From positions 1-64,000 of the forward strand of contig JABIHH010000029.1 of the NCBI GenBank assembly GCA_018649725.1: 64,000 nt of DNA. The letters are read 5' to 3'. This DNA comes from Rhodospirillaceae bacterium. GTDB lineage: Bacteria; Pseudomonadota; Alphaproteobacteria; Rhodospirillales; UBA2165. The translations under genes were made by a program, and so were the position numbers. A model generated the notes under the pieces. That model had not been told where the DNA came from. It ran no database searches and saw only the letters and a list, made by a program, of their open reading frames with translations. Of the stretch, positions 1 to 9,487 are shown in pieces (position 1 is the first letter of the stretch; each line of letters opens with the position of its first letter).

Positions 1-761
1 TCAACACGAGCCGTCAAAAGTCGGATCCACAGGCCGCGGGCCGACACTTTGCGCACAGGTGCCTGATCTTTGGGGCTGAGCAACGCCCATTCTTCATCAT
101 TTTCAACTGCCCGCATGAACGCGTCCGACAGCAATACGCCATGATGGAGGTTGGGTGCTTTACGGTTCGGGTCACCGCCGGTCGGCCGCCTGATCTCAAT
201 AAACTCTTCGATTTCCGGGTGGTTGATCGGAAGGTACACCGCTGCCGAGCCGCGGCGGAGCGAGCCTTGACTGATCGCGAGGGTCAGCGAATCCATGACG
301 CGAATGAACGGAATAACACCCGAGGTTTTGCCACCTGCCGGTCCAACGTCTTCACCGATCGAGCGCAGATTGCCCCAATAGCTGCCAATGCCGCCACCGC
401 TTGAGGCAAGCCAGACATTTTCGGTCCACAGGCCGACAATGCCGTCCAAGCTGTCATTGCTCTCATTTAAGAAACACGAGATCGGCAGGCCGCGTCTGGC
501 GCCGCCATTGCTAAGCACAGGCGTCGAGGCCATGAACCAAAGATTGCTCATATAAGAATAAATTCGTTGAGCATGCGCATCATCATCGCCGTAAGTACTG
601 GCAACGCGGGCAAATAAATCCTGGTAGCTTTCGCCTGGTAAGAGATAGCGATCTTCTAAAACCGCCTTGCCAAAATCTGTGAGATTTTCGTCTAATGAAC
701 TGTCTGTTTCGACCCGAGGGCCCTTCGTCGTTTGAATTGAATCCAGCATATTACCATCCAT
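1..761 (-). CDS. nrdA: Ribonucleoside-diphosphate reductase alpha subunit (class I), 5' part, runs off the window
   Basis: Reading leftward from ATG at 761, an open frame of 253 codons continues past base 1, so only the N-terminal part is present. It encodes the large catalytic subunit that reduces ribonucleotides to deoxyribonucleotides together with a diiron NrdB subunit, which is not seen here. Visible family blocks are MASTPVLSNGG (about residue 78), PISCFLNES with the active-site cysteine C96, GGGIGSYWGNLRSIGE (about 122) and NLHHGVLLSD (about 204). An AAGGGG ribosome site lies about 10 bases before the start. There is no ATP-cone at the N terminus, so overall allosteric activity control by ATP/dATP at that site is not expected. 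The blocks fit the alphaproteobacterial class I type; the subclass is an inference. Confidence 0.9.
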   Translation of the reverse strand, partial: MDGNMLDSIQTTKGPRVETDSSLDENLTDFGKAVLEDRYLLPGESYQDLFARVASTYGDDDAHAQRIYSYMSNLWFMASTPVLSNGGARRGLPISCFLNESNDSLDGIVGLWTENVWLASSGGGIGSYWGNLRSIGEDVGPAGGKTSGVIPFIRVMDSLTLAISQGSLRRGSAAVYLPINHPEIEEFIEIRRPTGGDPNRKAPNLHHGVLLSDAFMRAVENDEEWALLSPKDQAPVRKVSARGLWIRLLTARV

Positions 762-1100
762 AATATTGCGATCCCCTTATTCTGCTGGTTCTTAATTAAC
801 CAGGAAATTGAACCTGTCAAGGGCACCTCAATGATGAGGGATACCTGCCTAAAATAAGTCCGTCTCTCCTGACGGTTTGGTCTCAGATCTAGCGAGCAAA
901 ACCTAAAACAACTACTCCCTTTCCGACTGCCAAACCACAAATGAGCGCAGCTCGGCAACAAGATAGCGTTGATTTCATTTTTGTGGCGATAACCACTTGA
1001 AATCTATAGGTAAAACCGGTGTTGGATGATGTCTCCTACTTTCCGGTCGGCTCCCCATGTGTCTCTTGGTCCTCTAAACTGTGCCAAGATGACTCATCGA

Positions 1101-1147
1101 CCACTAGATATAGTAGGCTAATTGAAATTTGGGTCAATACCTAGTTG
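1101..1147 (-). promoter_or_regulatory. Tandem NrdR-box-like sites upstream of nrdA
   Basis: Two sites resemble the NrdR box (acaCwAtATaTwgtgt). Site 1 at 1101-1116, ccactagatatagtag, matches 12 of 16 positions. Site 2 at 1132-1147, ggtcaatacctagttg, matches 9 of 16. They are 31 bp apart start to start, the spacing usual for paired NrdR boxes. They lie about 340 bp before the nrdA start, leaving a long leader. Apart from these sites and a T-rich stretch at 1158-1195, the gene-free stretch 762-1217 shows nothing else I can identify. Confidence 0.6.
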
Positions 1148-1217
1148 CTTAGAATTTCTGTTTTTTTGACTTTTTTTGACTTATTTCGAATTTTTTAGAA
1201 GATAGTGGGGAAAAATA

Positions 1218-1865
1218 TTAATACTCTTCTTCTTCGATGATCCATTCTTCAGCTTCGGCTGCGGCATACCACGCCTGCATGTCGGGGAGGGCGAGGATGG
1301 TGTTCATGTAGGTTTGGATGTTTGTATCAACGGGCACGGCATAGGTTTTGAAGCGCGATACCACCGGCGCGTACATGATGTCGGCGATGGAGAAGGTGCC
1401 GAATAGAAAGGGGCCACTCGAATTGCCCAGGCAGTCTGCCCAGATCTTTTGAATGCGGGCGATGTCGGATTGGCAGGCTGCCGTTGGCGCGATGTCGGCG
1501 AAAATCTTGCGGCAGTTCATGTGATATTGCGACCGCAGGCCGGTGAAGCTGGACAGCATTTCGCAGGCGATTGAGCGCGCCTCGGCTCTTTGGCCCGCTT
1601 CTTCTGGCCACATCTTGGCGGCAGGATTAAGCTCGGCGACATATTCAGCGATGGCGAGGGATTCCCAGATCGTGGTGCCGTTATGGATCAGCACCGGCAC
1701 TTTGCTGGCCGGTGTTTCACGGGCCATGGTGGCGGCATGATCGTCTTCAAAAAGCGGCACAAATTTCTCGTCGAAGTCGAGGCCTGACATTTTGCAGGCG
1801 AGCCAGCCTCTAAGCGACCAGGATGAGTAGTTTTTATTGCCAATAATGAGCGTTGCTTTTGCCAT
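1218..1865 (-). CDS. Glutathione S-transferase family protein
   Basis: A 215-residue protein starting MAKATLIIGNKNYSSWSLRG. The start at 1865 is preferred over an upstream in-frame one at 1928 because AGGAG sits about 11 bases before it and the extra upstream residues are arginine-rich and unlike the family. The N-terminal thioredoxin-like domain holds Y13-S14-S15-W16-S17 near the expected catalytic position, followed by KVPVLIHNGTTIWESLAIAEY, the cis-Pro and glutathione-binding Glu-Ser block, and an all-helical C-terminal domain. Such cytosolic enzymes conjugate glutathione to electrophiles or isomerise substrates. It lacks the zeta-class motif of maleylacetoacetate isomerase, so it is unlikely to supply the missing step between hmgA and fahA. 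Substrate unknown. Confidence 0.85.
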   Translation of the reverse strand: MAKATLIIGNKNYSSWSLRGWLACKMSGLDFDEKFVPLFEDDHAATMARETPASKVPVLIHNGTTIWESLAIAEYVAELNPAAKMWPEEAGQRAEARSIACEMLSSFTGLRSQYHMNCRKIFADIAPTAACQSDIARIQKIWADCLGNSSGPFLFGTFSIADIMYAPVVSRFKTYAVPVDTNIQTYMNTILALPDMQAWYAAAEAEEWIIEEEEY

Positions 1866-1998
1866 AATACCTCTTCTCCTTAAGCCCATCCTAAAGCGCA
1901 TCGCCCGGCGCTTCAAACCGCACCTCAATACTTGCAGAGCGGGGGGCTCAATGATAGTTTCCGCCGGTCTTAAACACCTCTATTCGAAAGTGTGAACA

Positions 1999-2289
1999 TT
2001 GGATAAAGCCACCGTCAACAACATCGCAAAATTAGCGCGCATTAAAGTGTCTGAAGCTGAGACCGAGAGTCTCGCGGGCGAGCTAACAAATATTTTCGAC
2101 TGGATCGAGCAATTGAGCGAAGTTGATACCGATAATGTCGAGCCGATGACGAGTGTCACCGATATGGTGATGCCGGCGCGCGAGGATAAAGTGAACGATG
2201 GCGCAGATGCCGAGCGCGTGCTGAAAAACGCACCGGACCTTCCGGCCAATGGCCAAAACTTTTTCACCGTGCCGAAGGTGATTGAGTAA
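1999..2289 (+). CDS. gatC: Asp-tRNA(Asn)/Glu-tRNA(Gln) amidotransferase subunit C
   Basis: A 96-residue protein with the GatC signature: [16 protein letters not shown] near the N terminus and [11 protein letters not shown] in the middle, ending in the usual [10 protein letters not shown]. GatC is the small belt that holds GatA and GatB together in the complex that amidates misacylated Glu-tRNA(Gln) and Asp-tRNA(Asn). The start is TTG at 1999, fixed by length and by the family alignment; a GAAAG stretch precedes it. Its stop codon TAA overlaps the gatA ATG by one base, so the two are translationally coupled. First gene of gatCAB. Confidence 0.95.
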   Translation: MDKATVNNIAKLARIKVSEAETESLAGELTNIFDWIEQLSEVDTDNVEPMTSVTDMVMPAREDKVNDGADAERVLKNAPDLPANGQNFFTVPKVIE

Positions 2290-3782
2290 TGACCAAGGAC
2301 AAAAAAAGTCTTACCAATCTTACAATTACTGAGGCGCGGGATGGCTTGGCCAAAGGTGATTACTCATCAGTTGATTTGACCGAAGCGCATATCAAAGCGA
2401 TTGAATCGGGGCGGGATCTCAACGCCTTTATTACTGAAACGCCTGAGCTTGCTTTGGAGCGCGCCAAGGCCTCCGATGAGCGGCGCGCCTCTGGTGAAGC
2501 GGCAAGTGGCATGGATGGTATTCCAATCGCGGTGAAGGATTTGTTTTGCACCGAAGATGTGCAGACGACAGCCGGTTCTCACATTCTGGGTGGCTTCATA
2601 CCGCCTTATGAATCTACCGTTACGCAGAATTTGCGGGATGCGGGTGCGGTCATGCTGGGCAAAACCAATATGGATGAATTTGCTATGGGCTCGGCCAATA
2701 TCACGAGTTATCACGGCGAGGTTAAAAACCCGTGGGAGCTCGATGACGGCAAGACCCGCGTGCCGGGCGGCTCTTCCGGTGGTTCAGCCGCCGCTGTCTC
2801 CGGCCATTTAGCGATTGCGGCGACGGGTTCTGATACCGGCGGCTCGATCCGTCAGCCCGCTTCTTTTACCGGTATCGTCGGCATGAAGCCGACCTATGGC
2901 CGCTGTTCCCGCTGGGGCATGGTGGCGTTTGCCTCTTCGCTTGATCAGGCGGGACCGATGACCCGCTCTGTGCAGGATGCAGCGATCATGCTGCAGAGCA
3001 TGGTGAGTCACGATAAAAAAGACTCAACCTCGGTTGACCAGCCGATCCCAAATTTCGAAGCGGCGCTGACCGGCGACATCAAAGGTTTGCGCGTCGGTAT
3101 TCCGGCTGAATATCGCCTCGATGGCATGCCGGGCGAGATCGAGACTCTCTGGAGCCAAGGCATCGAGTGGTTGAAAGCAGCGGGTGCAGAACCGGTTGAG
3201 ATTTCTCTGCCGCACACCAAATACGCCCTGCCGACTTATTATATTGTCGCGCCCGCCGAAGCGTCTTCGAATTTGGCGCGTTATGACGGCGTACGATACG
3301 GCCTGCGTGTTGAGGGCGACAGCTTGGACGAGATGTATGAGAATACGCGTGGCGAGGGTTTCGGGCCGGAAGTGCGCCGCCGCATCATGATCGGCACCTA
3401 TGTTTTGAGCGCGGGTTACTATGATGCCTATTACGTCAAGGCGATGAAGCTCCGCACGCTGATCTTGCAAGAATTTCAAAAAGCTTTTGAGAGTGTCGAC
3501 GTCATGTTGACGCCAACAGCCCCCTCGGCGGCTTTTGCCCTCGGCGAGAAAATGGACAATCCTGTGCAGATGTATCTGAACGACGTCTTCACCGTGCCCG
3601 CTTCGCTCGCTGGTCTTCCCGCCATATCGGTACCGGCCGGCCTGTCCGACGACGGTTTGCCGCTCGGTCTTCACCTCATTACCAAACCGTTTGATGAGGA
3701 AACGCTGTTCCGGGTTGGCGGTGTGTTGGAAGAGGCAGCGGACTTCACAGCTCAACCGAGCTTCCTTGGAGGCCAGTCATGA
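2289..3782 (+). CDS. gatA: Asp-tRNA(Asn)/Glu-tRNA(Gln) amidotransferase subunit A
   Basis: A 497-residue amidase-signature protein, the glutaminase subunit that releases ammonia from glutamine for transfer to misacylated tRNA. The Ser-cisSer-Lys triad is visible: Lys in PIAVKDLF (about residue 84), the glycine/serine loop [13 protein letters not shown], and the nucleophile region [13 protein letters not shown]. Length is normal for GatA. It starts one base inside the gatC stop and its TGA overlaps the gatB start by four bases (ATGA), the classic gatCAB arrangement. Confidence 0.97.
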   Translation: MTKDKKSLTNLTITEARDGLAKGDYSSVDLTEAHIKAIESGRDLNAFITETPELALERAKASDERRASGEAASGMDGIPIAVKDLFCTEDVQTTAGSHILGGFIPPYESTVTQNLRDAGAVMLGKTNMDEFAMGSANITSYHGEVKNPWELDDGKTRVPGGSSGGSAAAVSGHLAIAATGSDTGGSIRQPASFTGIVGMKPTYGRCSRWGMVAFASSLDQAGPMTRSVQDAAIMLQSMVSHDKKDSTSVDQPIPNFEAALTGDIKGLRVGIPAEYRLDGMPGEIETLWSQGIEWLKAAGAEPVEISLPHTKYALPTYYIVAPAEASSNLARYDGVRYGLRVEGDSLDEMYENTRGEGFGPEVRRRIMIGTYVLSAGYYDAYYVKAMKLRTLILQEFQKAFESVDVMLTPTAPSAAFALGEKMDNPVQMYLNDVFTVPASLAGLPAISVPAGLSDDGLPLGLHLITKPFDEETLFRVGGVLEEAADFTAQPSFLGGQS

Positions 3783-5230
3783 GTTACTTAATCGAAGGTG
3801 AAACCGGTGATTGGGAAGTTGTGATCGGCTTAGAAGTTCATGCGCAAATCACGTCCAAGGCTAAATTATTCTCAGGTGCCGCGACCGAATTTGGCGCTGA
3901 ACCTAACAGCCAAGTCTCGCTGGTTGATGCCGCCATGCCGGGCATGCTGCCGGTGATCAATGAGCTTTGTATTGAGCAGGCGGTGCGCACCGGACTTGGT
4001 CTCAATGCCAAGATTAATCTGCATTCGGTGTTTGAGCGTAAAAACTATTTCTACCCCGATCTGCCGCAAGGCTATCAGATCTCGCAGTTTCTCGAACCCA
4101 TCGTCGGCGAGGGCGTGGTGACCCTCGATATGCCGGAAGGACCCCGTGACATTGGTGTCGAGCGTCTCCATATGGAACAAGATGCCGGCAAATCGCTACA
4201 CGACCAGGACCCGAAGTGCACCTACATTGATCTCAATAGATCCGGTGTTGCGCTGATGGAGATTGTCTCCAAGCCCGATCTTAGAAGTCCCGCCGAAGCC
4301 GGTGAGTATGTCCGGAAGCTCCGGGCCATTGTACGCTATCTCGGCACCTGTGACGGTAATATGGAGCAAGGCTCGCTACGCTGTGATGCCAATGTCAGCG
4401 TGCGCCCGGTCGGTGAGACCGAGCTTCGCACCCGGGCTGAAATCAAGAACATCAACTCCGTGCGTTTCGTCATGGCGGCGATTGAGCATGAGGCCGAGCG
4501 CCAGATCGAGCTCTATGAAAACGGCGGCGAGGTTGTCCAGGAAACCCGCCTCTATGATGCTATTAAAAATGAGACGCGCAGCATGCGGTCGAAAGAAGAA
4601 GCGCATGACTATCGCTATTTCCCGGATCCCGATCTGCTGCCGATCGATCTCGAGCAATCCTTCGTCGATAAGATCAAGGCGAGCTTGCCCGAACTGCCGG
4701 ACGCCACGCACCAGCGCTTCGTGGATGATTTAGGTCTTGCCAATGACGATGCCGTCACCTTGGTGGCCGATAAAGAGACCGCCGATTTTTTCGAGGCTGT
4801 CGCTTCAGCGAGCGAGCCCAAGCTCGCCGCCAATTGGGTGCTGCACGAACTGTTCGCCATTCTCAACAAAGACGGCCTCAGCATCGCCGATAGCCCGGTC
4901 TCATCTGCGGCTCTTGGCAAACTTGTCGCCCTCATCGCCGACGACACCATATCGGGCCGTATCGCCAAGGATGTCTTTGAGGTGATGGTCACTGATGGTG
5001 GGGACCCCGAACAGATCGTCGAAGATAAAGGCCTCAAACAAATCACCGACACCGGCGAGATCGAAGGCATGATCGATCAACTCATCAATGACAACCCCGA
5101 CCAAGCTCAACAATACAAAGACGGCAACACCAAAGTCGCTGGCTGGTTCGTCGGCCAAATGATGAAAGCCTCGCAAGGCAAAGCCAACCCGCAAATGGTA
5201 AACGACCTGCTCAAGAAGAAGCTGGGTTAA
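3779..5230 (+). CDS. gatB: Asp-tRNA(Asn)/Glu-tRNA(Gln) amidotransferase subunit B
   Basis: A 483-residue protein with the GatB kinase-like cradle: [20 protein letters not shown] at the N terminus, [16 protein letters not shown], the [13 protein letters not shown] block and [12 protein letters not shown], then the helical YqeY-like tail ending [10 protein letters not shown]. GatB phosphorylates the tRNA-bound Glu or Asp and then amidates it with ammonia channelled from GatA. It is coupled to gatA by a four-base overlap. No obvious hairpin terminator follows; intergenic palindromes begin about 40 bp after the stop. Confidence 0.97.
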   Translation: MSYLIEGETGDWEVVIGLEVHAQITSKAKLFSGAATEFGAEPNSQVSLVDAAMPGMLPVINELCIEQAVRTGLGLNAKINLHSVFERKNYFYPDLPQGYQISQFLEPIVGEGVVTLDMPEGPRDIGVERLHMEQDAGKSLHDQDPKCTYIDLNRSGVALMEIVSKPDLRSPAEAGEYVRKLRAIVRYLGTCDGNMEQGSLRCDANVSVRPVGETELRTRAEIKNINSVRFVMAAIEHEAERQIELYENGGEVVQETRLYDAIKNETRSMRSKEEAHDYRYFPDPDLLPIDLEQSFVDKIKASLPELPDATHQRFVDDLGLANDDAVTLVADKETADFFEAVASASEPKLAANWVLHELFAILNKDGLSIADSPVSSAALGKLVALIADDTISGRIAKDVFEVMVTDGGDPEQIVEDKGLKQITDTGEIEGMIDQLINDNPDQAQQYKDGNTKVAGWFVGQMMKASQGKANPQMVNDLLKKKLG

Positions 5231-5268
5231 AAACTCACCGTCTGGACTGTGCCAATTGCAGAGCCTTG

Positions 5269-5414
5269 TCTGGATTCTGACTGCGTCAGAATGACGGGGT
5301 GGGTAGTTAAATCTCAATCGTCATCCCGGACTTGATCCGGGATCTAGGAGGTGGTGAAGTTTTTACAGTCAGGGTAGATAAAACCCTGTTCTTCTGATGC
5401 AGTCAGAATCCAGG
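5269..5414. repeat. Cluster of three intergenic palindromes
   Basis: Three short palindromic units follow gatB. Unit 1 (5269-5297, plus) reads as a dyad around ATTCTGACTGCGTCAGAAT. Unit 3 (5391-5414) is an inverted copy of unit 1 with one change (TGCATC for TGCGTC). Unit 2 (5319-5347) is a dyad around CCCGGACTTGATCCGGG and shares its GTCAT edge with unit 1. Dispersed units of this look are common in alphaproteobacterial intergenic DNA; the family name is not assigned here. Transcribed, each would form a strong hairpin. Confidence 0.7.
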
Positions 5415-5474
5415 TAGGCCAGAATAACAATTCTGTAGAGTACGGAATACCAGTGTTTTCTGTATGGGGAAAAA

Positions 5475-6383
5475 TCACGAAAAATCGAGCCTTTCCATTA
5501 TTGCTGATACGAATTGAAATTCGACAATAACTATAGCCGATATTGCAATCAATGTTGAAAAGAGTGCAATAGCCCAAGTTTGTCGGGACGTGATATTTAT
5601 TTTCATGTTGGCTGCTTTCGGTAGCGCCACAAACGCTCTCATAATTAAAGGACGAAAAACCAAAACAAATATTAATACAATTGACGCCATTCGAACCAGA
5701 AATTCAGCAAGATCAAGAAGTTCATTTTTGCTCAGACCCCTGTAGACAATATTATTTTCCAAATTTGTTGAAACACGATTGCTAAGCAAATTAGCTTGGT
5801 CGGATTGTAGACCCATCATGATATAAATAAATAATCCCATCAGCGCCGGTCCGAGAATTAAAATTATTTTGTGTAACCAGGGTGACAGAGGCCGCAAAGG
5901 TTGGTTGCTCAACGCTCCTTTTGCTAAAAGCCTTGCTTCCGCCTTCTGTGCCGCTTTTGGCAATGCTTGAAAAACTGCATTCACTAATGGCCTCACTGCG
6001 AAACTGATTACTGCGATTGCCAACAAAATGAGAGCCGTCATGTCCGATATTTGGAGAAATTGTTTTTTTGATGCTCCCCACAAGTAAGGCGCATTGTTGT
6101 CGGAAGATAATGTTGAAACCGTAGACGAAGCCTTGGTTGTGTCAGCGGAGAAAAAAGTATCGAAAACATAAATCAGGACGAATATTAGACCAAATAAAAA
6201 CACTATGGTCATTACACCGCGAAAGAAATCACCCCAACTCTGAAACATACTTACAGAGTTTGTGCGAACCCAAGGACGAATGACAAAGAAGAGATAGGCG
6301 ATAATTACCAGCGATAGAGACCATATCTCCAATTGAGATCGCAACTCTGTTTCCGTTAACCCTAAAATCAGAATGCCCCCCAA
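5475..6383 (-). CDS. Membrane protein of unknown function with three two-helix repeats
   Basis: A 302-residue protein with about six hydrophobic helices (roughly residues 22-36, 56-75, 115-130, 172-192, 229-245, 268-290). It seems built from three two-helix units: each first helix ends in an Arg-Pro pair (VIRPWV at 34, AVRPLV at 129, VFRPLI at 242), and units two and three share ALPKAA after it (residues 140 and 253). I do not recognise the family. The start is uncertain: TTG at 6383 is the only plausible one before residue 45, with a G-rich stretch nearby. The gene sits alone between two clusters of intergenic palindromes and on the opposite strand to both neighbours. Confidence 0.65.
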   Translation of the reverse strand: MGGILILGLTETELRSQLEIWSLSLVIIAYLFFVIRPWVRTNSVSMFQSWGDFFRGVMTIVFLFGLIFVLIYVFDTFFSADTTKASSTVSTLSSDNNAPYLWGASKKQFLQISDMTALILLAIAVISFAVRPLVNAVFQALPKAAQKAEARLLAKGALSNQPLRPLSPWLHKIILILGPALMGLFIYIMMGLQSDQANLLSNRVSTNLENNIVYRGLSKNELLDLAEFLVRMASIVLIFVLVFRPLIMRAFVALPKAANMKINITSRQTWAIALFSTLIAISAIVIVEFQFVSAIMERLDFS

Positions 6384-6674
6384 TTAGAATTCCGTTTTTA
6401 ATTTCTGGTGCAATACCAAAACCAACTGTTTTCCGTACCCCCGCCGAGCCGATAACCAAATCGCAGACTTCTGTGAACCAATTTAACCTTTTTCAAGGGG
6501 GTTTTTCGTACATGTTCTAATAAGTGTAGCCCATTCGATATTTACAGCCAAAGATTAAATTAAGGTTGTTGCAAGTTTTCTCAAAAACGCTCTATGCATG
6601 CCCCAATTGACAGCCATTGGATCGGCGGCCAGATAAACCACAATAGAAATTACCGATGCTGCGGGACCTTAAGA

Positions 6675-6753
6675 CTGGACCCCGGATCAAGTCCGGGGTG
6701 ACGGAGAGGTGGGGAGGTTGTCGGGTCTTCCCCCTCCCGCTTGAGGGGGGAGG
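6675..6753. repeat. Two intergenic palindromes
   Basis: 6675-6704 carries the dyad CCCCGGATCAAGTCCGGGG followed by TGACGG; it is an inverted relative of the unit at 5319-5347. 6727-6753 is a second dyad, CCCCCTCCCGCTTGAGGGGG, another common intergenic type. The rest of the gene-free stretch 6384-6872 shows no open frame, RNA gene or promoter that I can support. Confidence 0.65.
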
Positions 6754-6872
6754 CCATAAAATTATTATGGGATGAGGGTGACTTTAAGACTTTCTCAGTC
6801 CTCCTAAGGTTTTAACCTCTAAATCTTTCCGTTAAACTCCACCTAACAAAAAAATAATTTGGGGAAACTGCC

Positions 6873-8024
6873 ATGTCCGTGCCATCTAATATGCAAAAGG
6901 TTAAATGCCTGGAGGATCTTGATGCTCTGGCGAAGGCCTATTTGCCGGGCTCGATTTGGGAGTTTGGCTCCACTGGTGCCGAAAATAACCTTTCCCGGGA
7001 AGGTAACCGCCGGGCCTTTGATGACATCTGGCTTCAGCCGCGTATTTTAAAAGACGTTTCCAAGCGGTCTATCAAACAAGACTTGTTGGGTAAGACTTAT
7101 GATGCGCCCTTTGGTATTGCGCCGATGGGGGCCAGCGCCATGTTCGGGTTTGAGGCTGATCTGAATTATGCGCGAGCTGCCAAGGTAGCCAACATTCCGT
7201 TCGTGATGAGTGGCAGCGCCTTAATCCCGATGGAGCAGGTTGCTGAAGCCAATTCGGATGTTTGGTTCCAAGCCTATGTCGATGCCGACCGGGACTCGAT
7301 CGCGGCGCTATCGGACCGGGTCTGGCAAGCGGGCATAAAGAATCTCGTCATCACAGTTGATGTGCCGGTCCCCGGAAATCGAAAGGTGTCCCTCCGTAAA
7401 GGCTTTGAATATCCGATGCGGCCGGGTCTCGGAATTGCAATTGATGCCTTGAGCCATCCGCGTTGGTTGTTTGGCACTTTTTTACGCACCCTCCTGTCAT
7501 CCGGTCTTCCTCATATCGAGAATTATGGACCGGAGCGCGGTATTCCCATCATTTCGATGAAAGCCCCTGAACGCAAACATATCCGGGATGGGCTAAATTG
7601 GGAGGATATGAAATGGCTGCGTGACCGCTGGCAGGGCAAGCTGCTGATCAAAGGCGTGTTGTCGCCAGAAGATACCAAAACAGCCGCCGCAACAGGGCTG
7701 GACGGGCTTTTTGTCTCGAACCATGGGGGGCGCATGTTGGATACTGCCGTACCAGCTTTGAAGGCTCTGCCGGAGATCGCCGCCGAAAAGGGCGCGATGT
7801 CGATCCTGTTTGATAGTGGTATTCGGCGGGGTACCGATGTTGTCAAAGCCTTGGCCTTGGGCGCTGACTTCGTCTTTATTGGCCGGCCGTTTCTCTATGC
7901 CGCTGCTCTCGGTGAACAAGCGGGTGTGGCGCATGCTATTGAGCTGTTGTCGCAAGAAGTTTACCGCACCATTGCTCAGCTCGGCTGCACGGAATTGGAC
8001 GAGCTTGGCGATCGCCTCTATTAA
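6873..8024 (+). CDS. FMN-dependent alpha-hydroxy-acid dehydrogenase (lactate/glycolate/mandelate type)
   Basis: A 383-residue TIM-barrel flavoprotein that oxidises an L-2-hydroxy acid to the 2-oxo acid. FMN and active-site residues are visible: APMGAS near residue 83, WFQAYV with Y135, TVDVPVPGNR, LIKGV with K260, and SNHGGR with the catalytic base H284 and R287, then DSGIRRGTDVVKALALGAD and the phosphate site FIGRPFLYA. The family includes lactate, glycolate and mandelate dehydrogenases; the substrate cannot be told from sequence. An aattTGGGGAAAC ribosome site precedes ATG 6873. Its 3' end overlaps the convergent gene 8021-8692 by four bases. Confidence 0.88.
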   Translation: MSVPSNMQKVKCLEDLDALAKAYLPGSIWEFGSTGAENNLSREGNRRAFDDIWLQPRILKDVSKRSIKQDLLGKTYDAPFGIAPMGASAMFGFEADLNYARAAKVANIPFVMSGSALIPMEQVAEANSDVWFQAYVDADRDSIAALSDRVWQAGIKNLVITVDVPVPGNRKVSLRKGFEYPMRPGLGIAIDALSHPRWLFGTFLRTLLSSGLPHIENYGPERGIPIISMKAPERKHIRDGLNWEDMKWLRDRWQGKLLIKGVLSPEDTKTAAATGLDGLFVSNHGGRMLDTAVPALKALPEIAAEKGAMSILFDSGIRRGTDVVKALALGADFVFIGRPFLYAAALGEQAGVAHAIELLSQEVYRTIAQLGCTELDELGDRLY

Positions 8025-8692
8025 CTTTTAAGCCATTTTGTTTCAATTTCGGGGATAAGCCCGCTGGCGATGACGCGTTCGAGCGCGGTATTAAAATCGC
8101 CCAGAATATTTTCAGGATCGCCTTCGTTTACGGCCAAAGCCGCATCTAACTGCTCATAGGGCTCGGCGGGTATTTCAATTTCTTGGCTGTAGCCGCGTTC
8201 CGCCAAATAACAGCCAATGTGAAAATTTAGCGCGGCCACATCGGCTTGAGTTTCGACAACAGCCTTCAACGACGCGTCGTAAGAAACCGTCTCGAGAATT
8301 TCCAGCTTTGGAAATTTTGCGCGAAGGGAGGCTGCCAAGGGACCGGTGCCGGGAGTTGCGATCCGAGAACGATCCGTGGCTTGATCGGGTGTCCAAGGAT
8401 TTCCCTTCGGTGCAAACCAGGCGGCACCCGTCTTAATAATTGGCAAAGAGAAATCACAGCCGCGGTCATGACCCGGTGTTATGGCTTTGAAAGCAATGGC
8501 GTCAATATCTCCGGCATTCAGAGCTGTTAACTGTTGAGCTAGGGGAACCGGCACAAATTCAGGAACAAGGTCAGTATCTGCAAAAACCGCCTCTAGTATT
8601 TCGATGATCATGCCTGTTGCTTGGCCGGAAGCTTTGTGGTCGATCAGCGAGGTGAGAGGCAAAAAGTCGGGCTCGACGGCAATTTTTATCAT
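8021..8692 (-). CDS. Periplasmic-binding-protein-like domain without a signal peptide
   Basis: A 223-residue protein with the fold of amino-acid-type solute-binding proteins (SBP_bac_3): IKIAVEPDFLPLT opening, GMIIEILEAVFAD, and LNAGDIDAIAFKAI, the lobe I signature where a binding protein tests how its target site is read. There is no hydrophobic signal at the N terminus, so it is probably cytoplasmic unless the true start is upstream; no better start is visible. No ABC permease or ATPase is nearby. It may be a ligand-binding or enzyme-like derivative of the fold. It is convergent with the hydroxy-acid dehydrogenase. Confidence 0.6.
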   Translation of the reverse strand: MIKIAVEPDFLPLTSLIDHKASGQATGMIIEILEAVFADTDLVPEFVPVPLAQQLTALNAGDIDAIAFKAITPGHDRGCDFSLPIIKTGAAWFAPKGNPWTPDQATDRSRIATPGTGPLAASLRAKFPKLEILETVSYDASLKAVVETQADVAALNFHIGCYLAERGYSQEIEIPAEPYEQLDAALAVNEGDPENILGDFNTALERVIASGLIPEIETKWLKS

Positions 8693-8757
8693 TTTGTTTT
8701 AGAGGCTCACATGATTAAATTCCTCTATCTTAAGAAAAATAAAATGGGGAAAGCAAC

Positions 8758-9480
8758 ATGTATGAAATGATTTCATTAAAAGTTGGTAATCTTGATATGC
8801 CAGCAATGATCTGTGTGCCGGAAGGGCCGGGCCCACATCCAGCGCTGGTGATCGCCATGCATATGCCTGCGCATATGGGGCTAGAGGGGGATCTCTTTAC
8901 CGAGAATACCATCCAGCGCTTTGCCGATAACGGTTATCTCTGCATCGTGCCGTTTATCTTCCATCGCTTTCCGCTTGATATGGACCGCATGGAAAAGCGC
9001 AAAGGTTTTGACGATAAGGAAATTCATGCTGACCAGGAGGCCGCCTATCAGTGGCTGATCGGGCGAGATGATGTCGATAATGATCGCATCGGTATTTTGG
9101 GGCATTGTCTTGGGGGCCGTCAATCCTGGCTCGCGGCGTGTCTTAACCCAAACTACAAAGCCATCGCGATCATGTGGGGCGGCAATGTTCGAGAAGGCTG
9201 GGGGGCTGGCAATCCGGCGCCGATTGATCTGGCAGCAAATATCAAATGTCCGGTTTTGGGTATTTTCGGCAATGACGATGGCAATCCGTCGCCGGAAGAT
9301 GTCGATGCTTATGAGCAAGCCTTAAAAGACGCGGGCGTTGAGTACACCTTTCACCGCTATGACGGCGCGGGCCATGCCTTCATGAACCCGACCAGTGGGC
9401 GCGACCCGGACCCTTATCGTCCAGAGGCATCAGAAGATTCCTGGGCCAAGCAATTGGCGTTTTTGGCGGAGGCTCTCTGA
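8758..9480 (+). CDS. Dienelactone hydrolase family protein
   Basis: A 240-residue alpha/beta hydrolase. The nucleophile elbow is GHCLGG with C117 in place of Ser, the acidic residue lies in FGNDDGN (D173 or D174) and the catalytic histidine is H206 in GAGHAFM; this Cys-Asp-His triad is the dienelactone hydrolase signature. Members open enol-lactones in chlorocatechol pathways or cleave other esters. AATGGGGAAAGCAAC precedes ATG 8758, giving a good ribosome site. There is no catechol pathway gene beside it, so the substrate is open. It is followed at once by a tiny reading frame and an EamA transporter. Confidence 0.88.
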   Translation: MYEMISLKVGNLDMPAMICVPEGPGPHPALVIAMHMPAHMGLEGDLFTENTIQRFADNGYLCIVPFIFHRFPLDMDRMEKRKGFDDKEIHADQEAAYQWLIGRDDVDNDRIGILGHCLGGRQSWLAACLNPNYKAIAIMWGGNVREGWGAGNPAPIDLAANIKCPVLGIFGNDDGNPSPEDVDAYEQALKDAGVEYTFHRYDGAGHAFMNPTSGRDPDPYRPEASEDSWAKQLAFLAEAL

Positions 9481-9487
9481 CCGGCCC

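Noticed and set aside
1150-1205. T-rich tract as a terminator for the glutathione transferase gene
   Set aside because: No stem precedes the T runs in the proper direction, so a Rho-independent terminator is not supported.
3024-3755. Long minus-strand frame of 243 codons inside gatA
   Set aside because: Antisense shadow of a conserved gene; composition is arginine/histidine-rich as typical for shadows.
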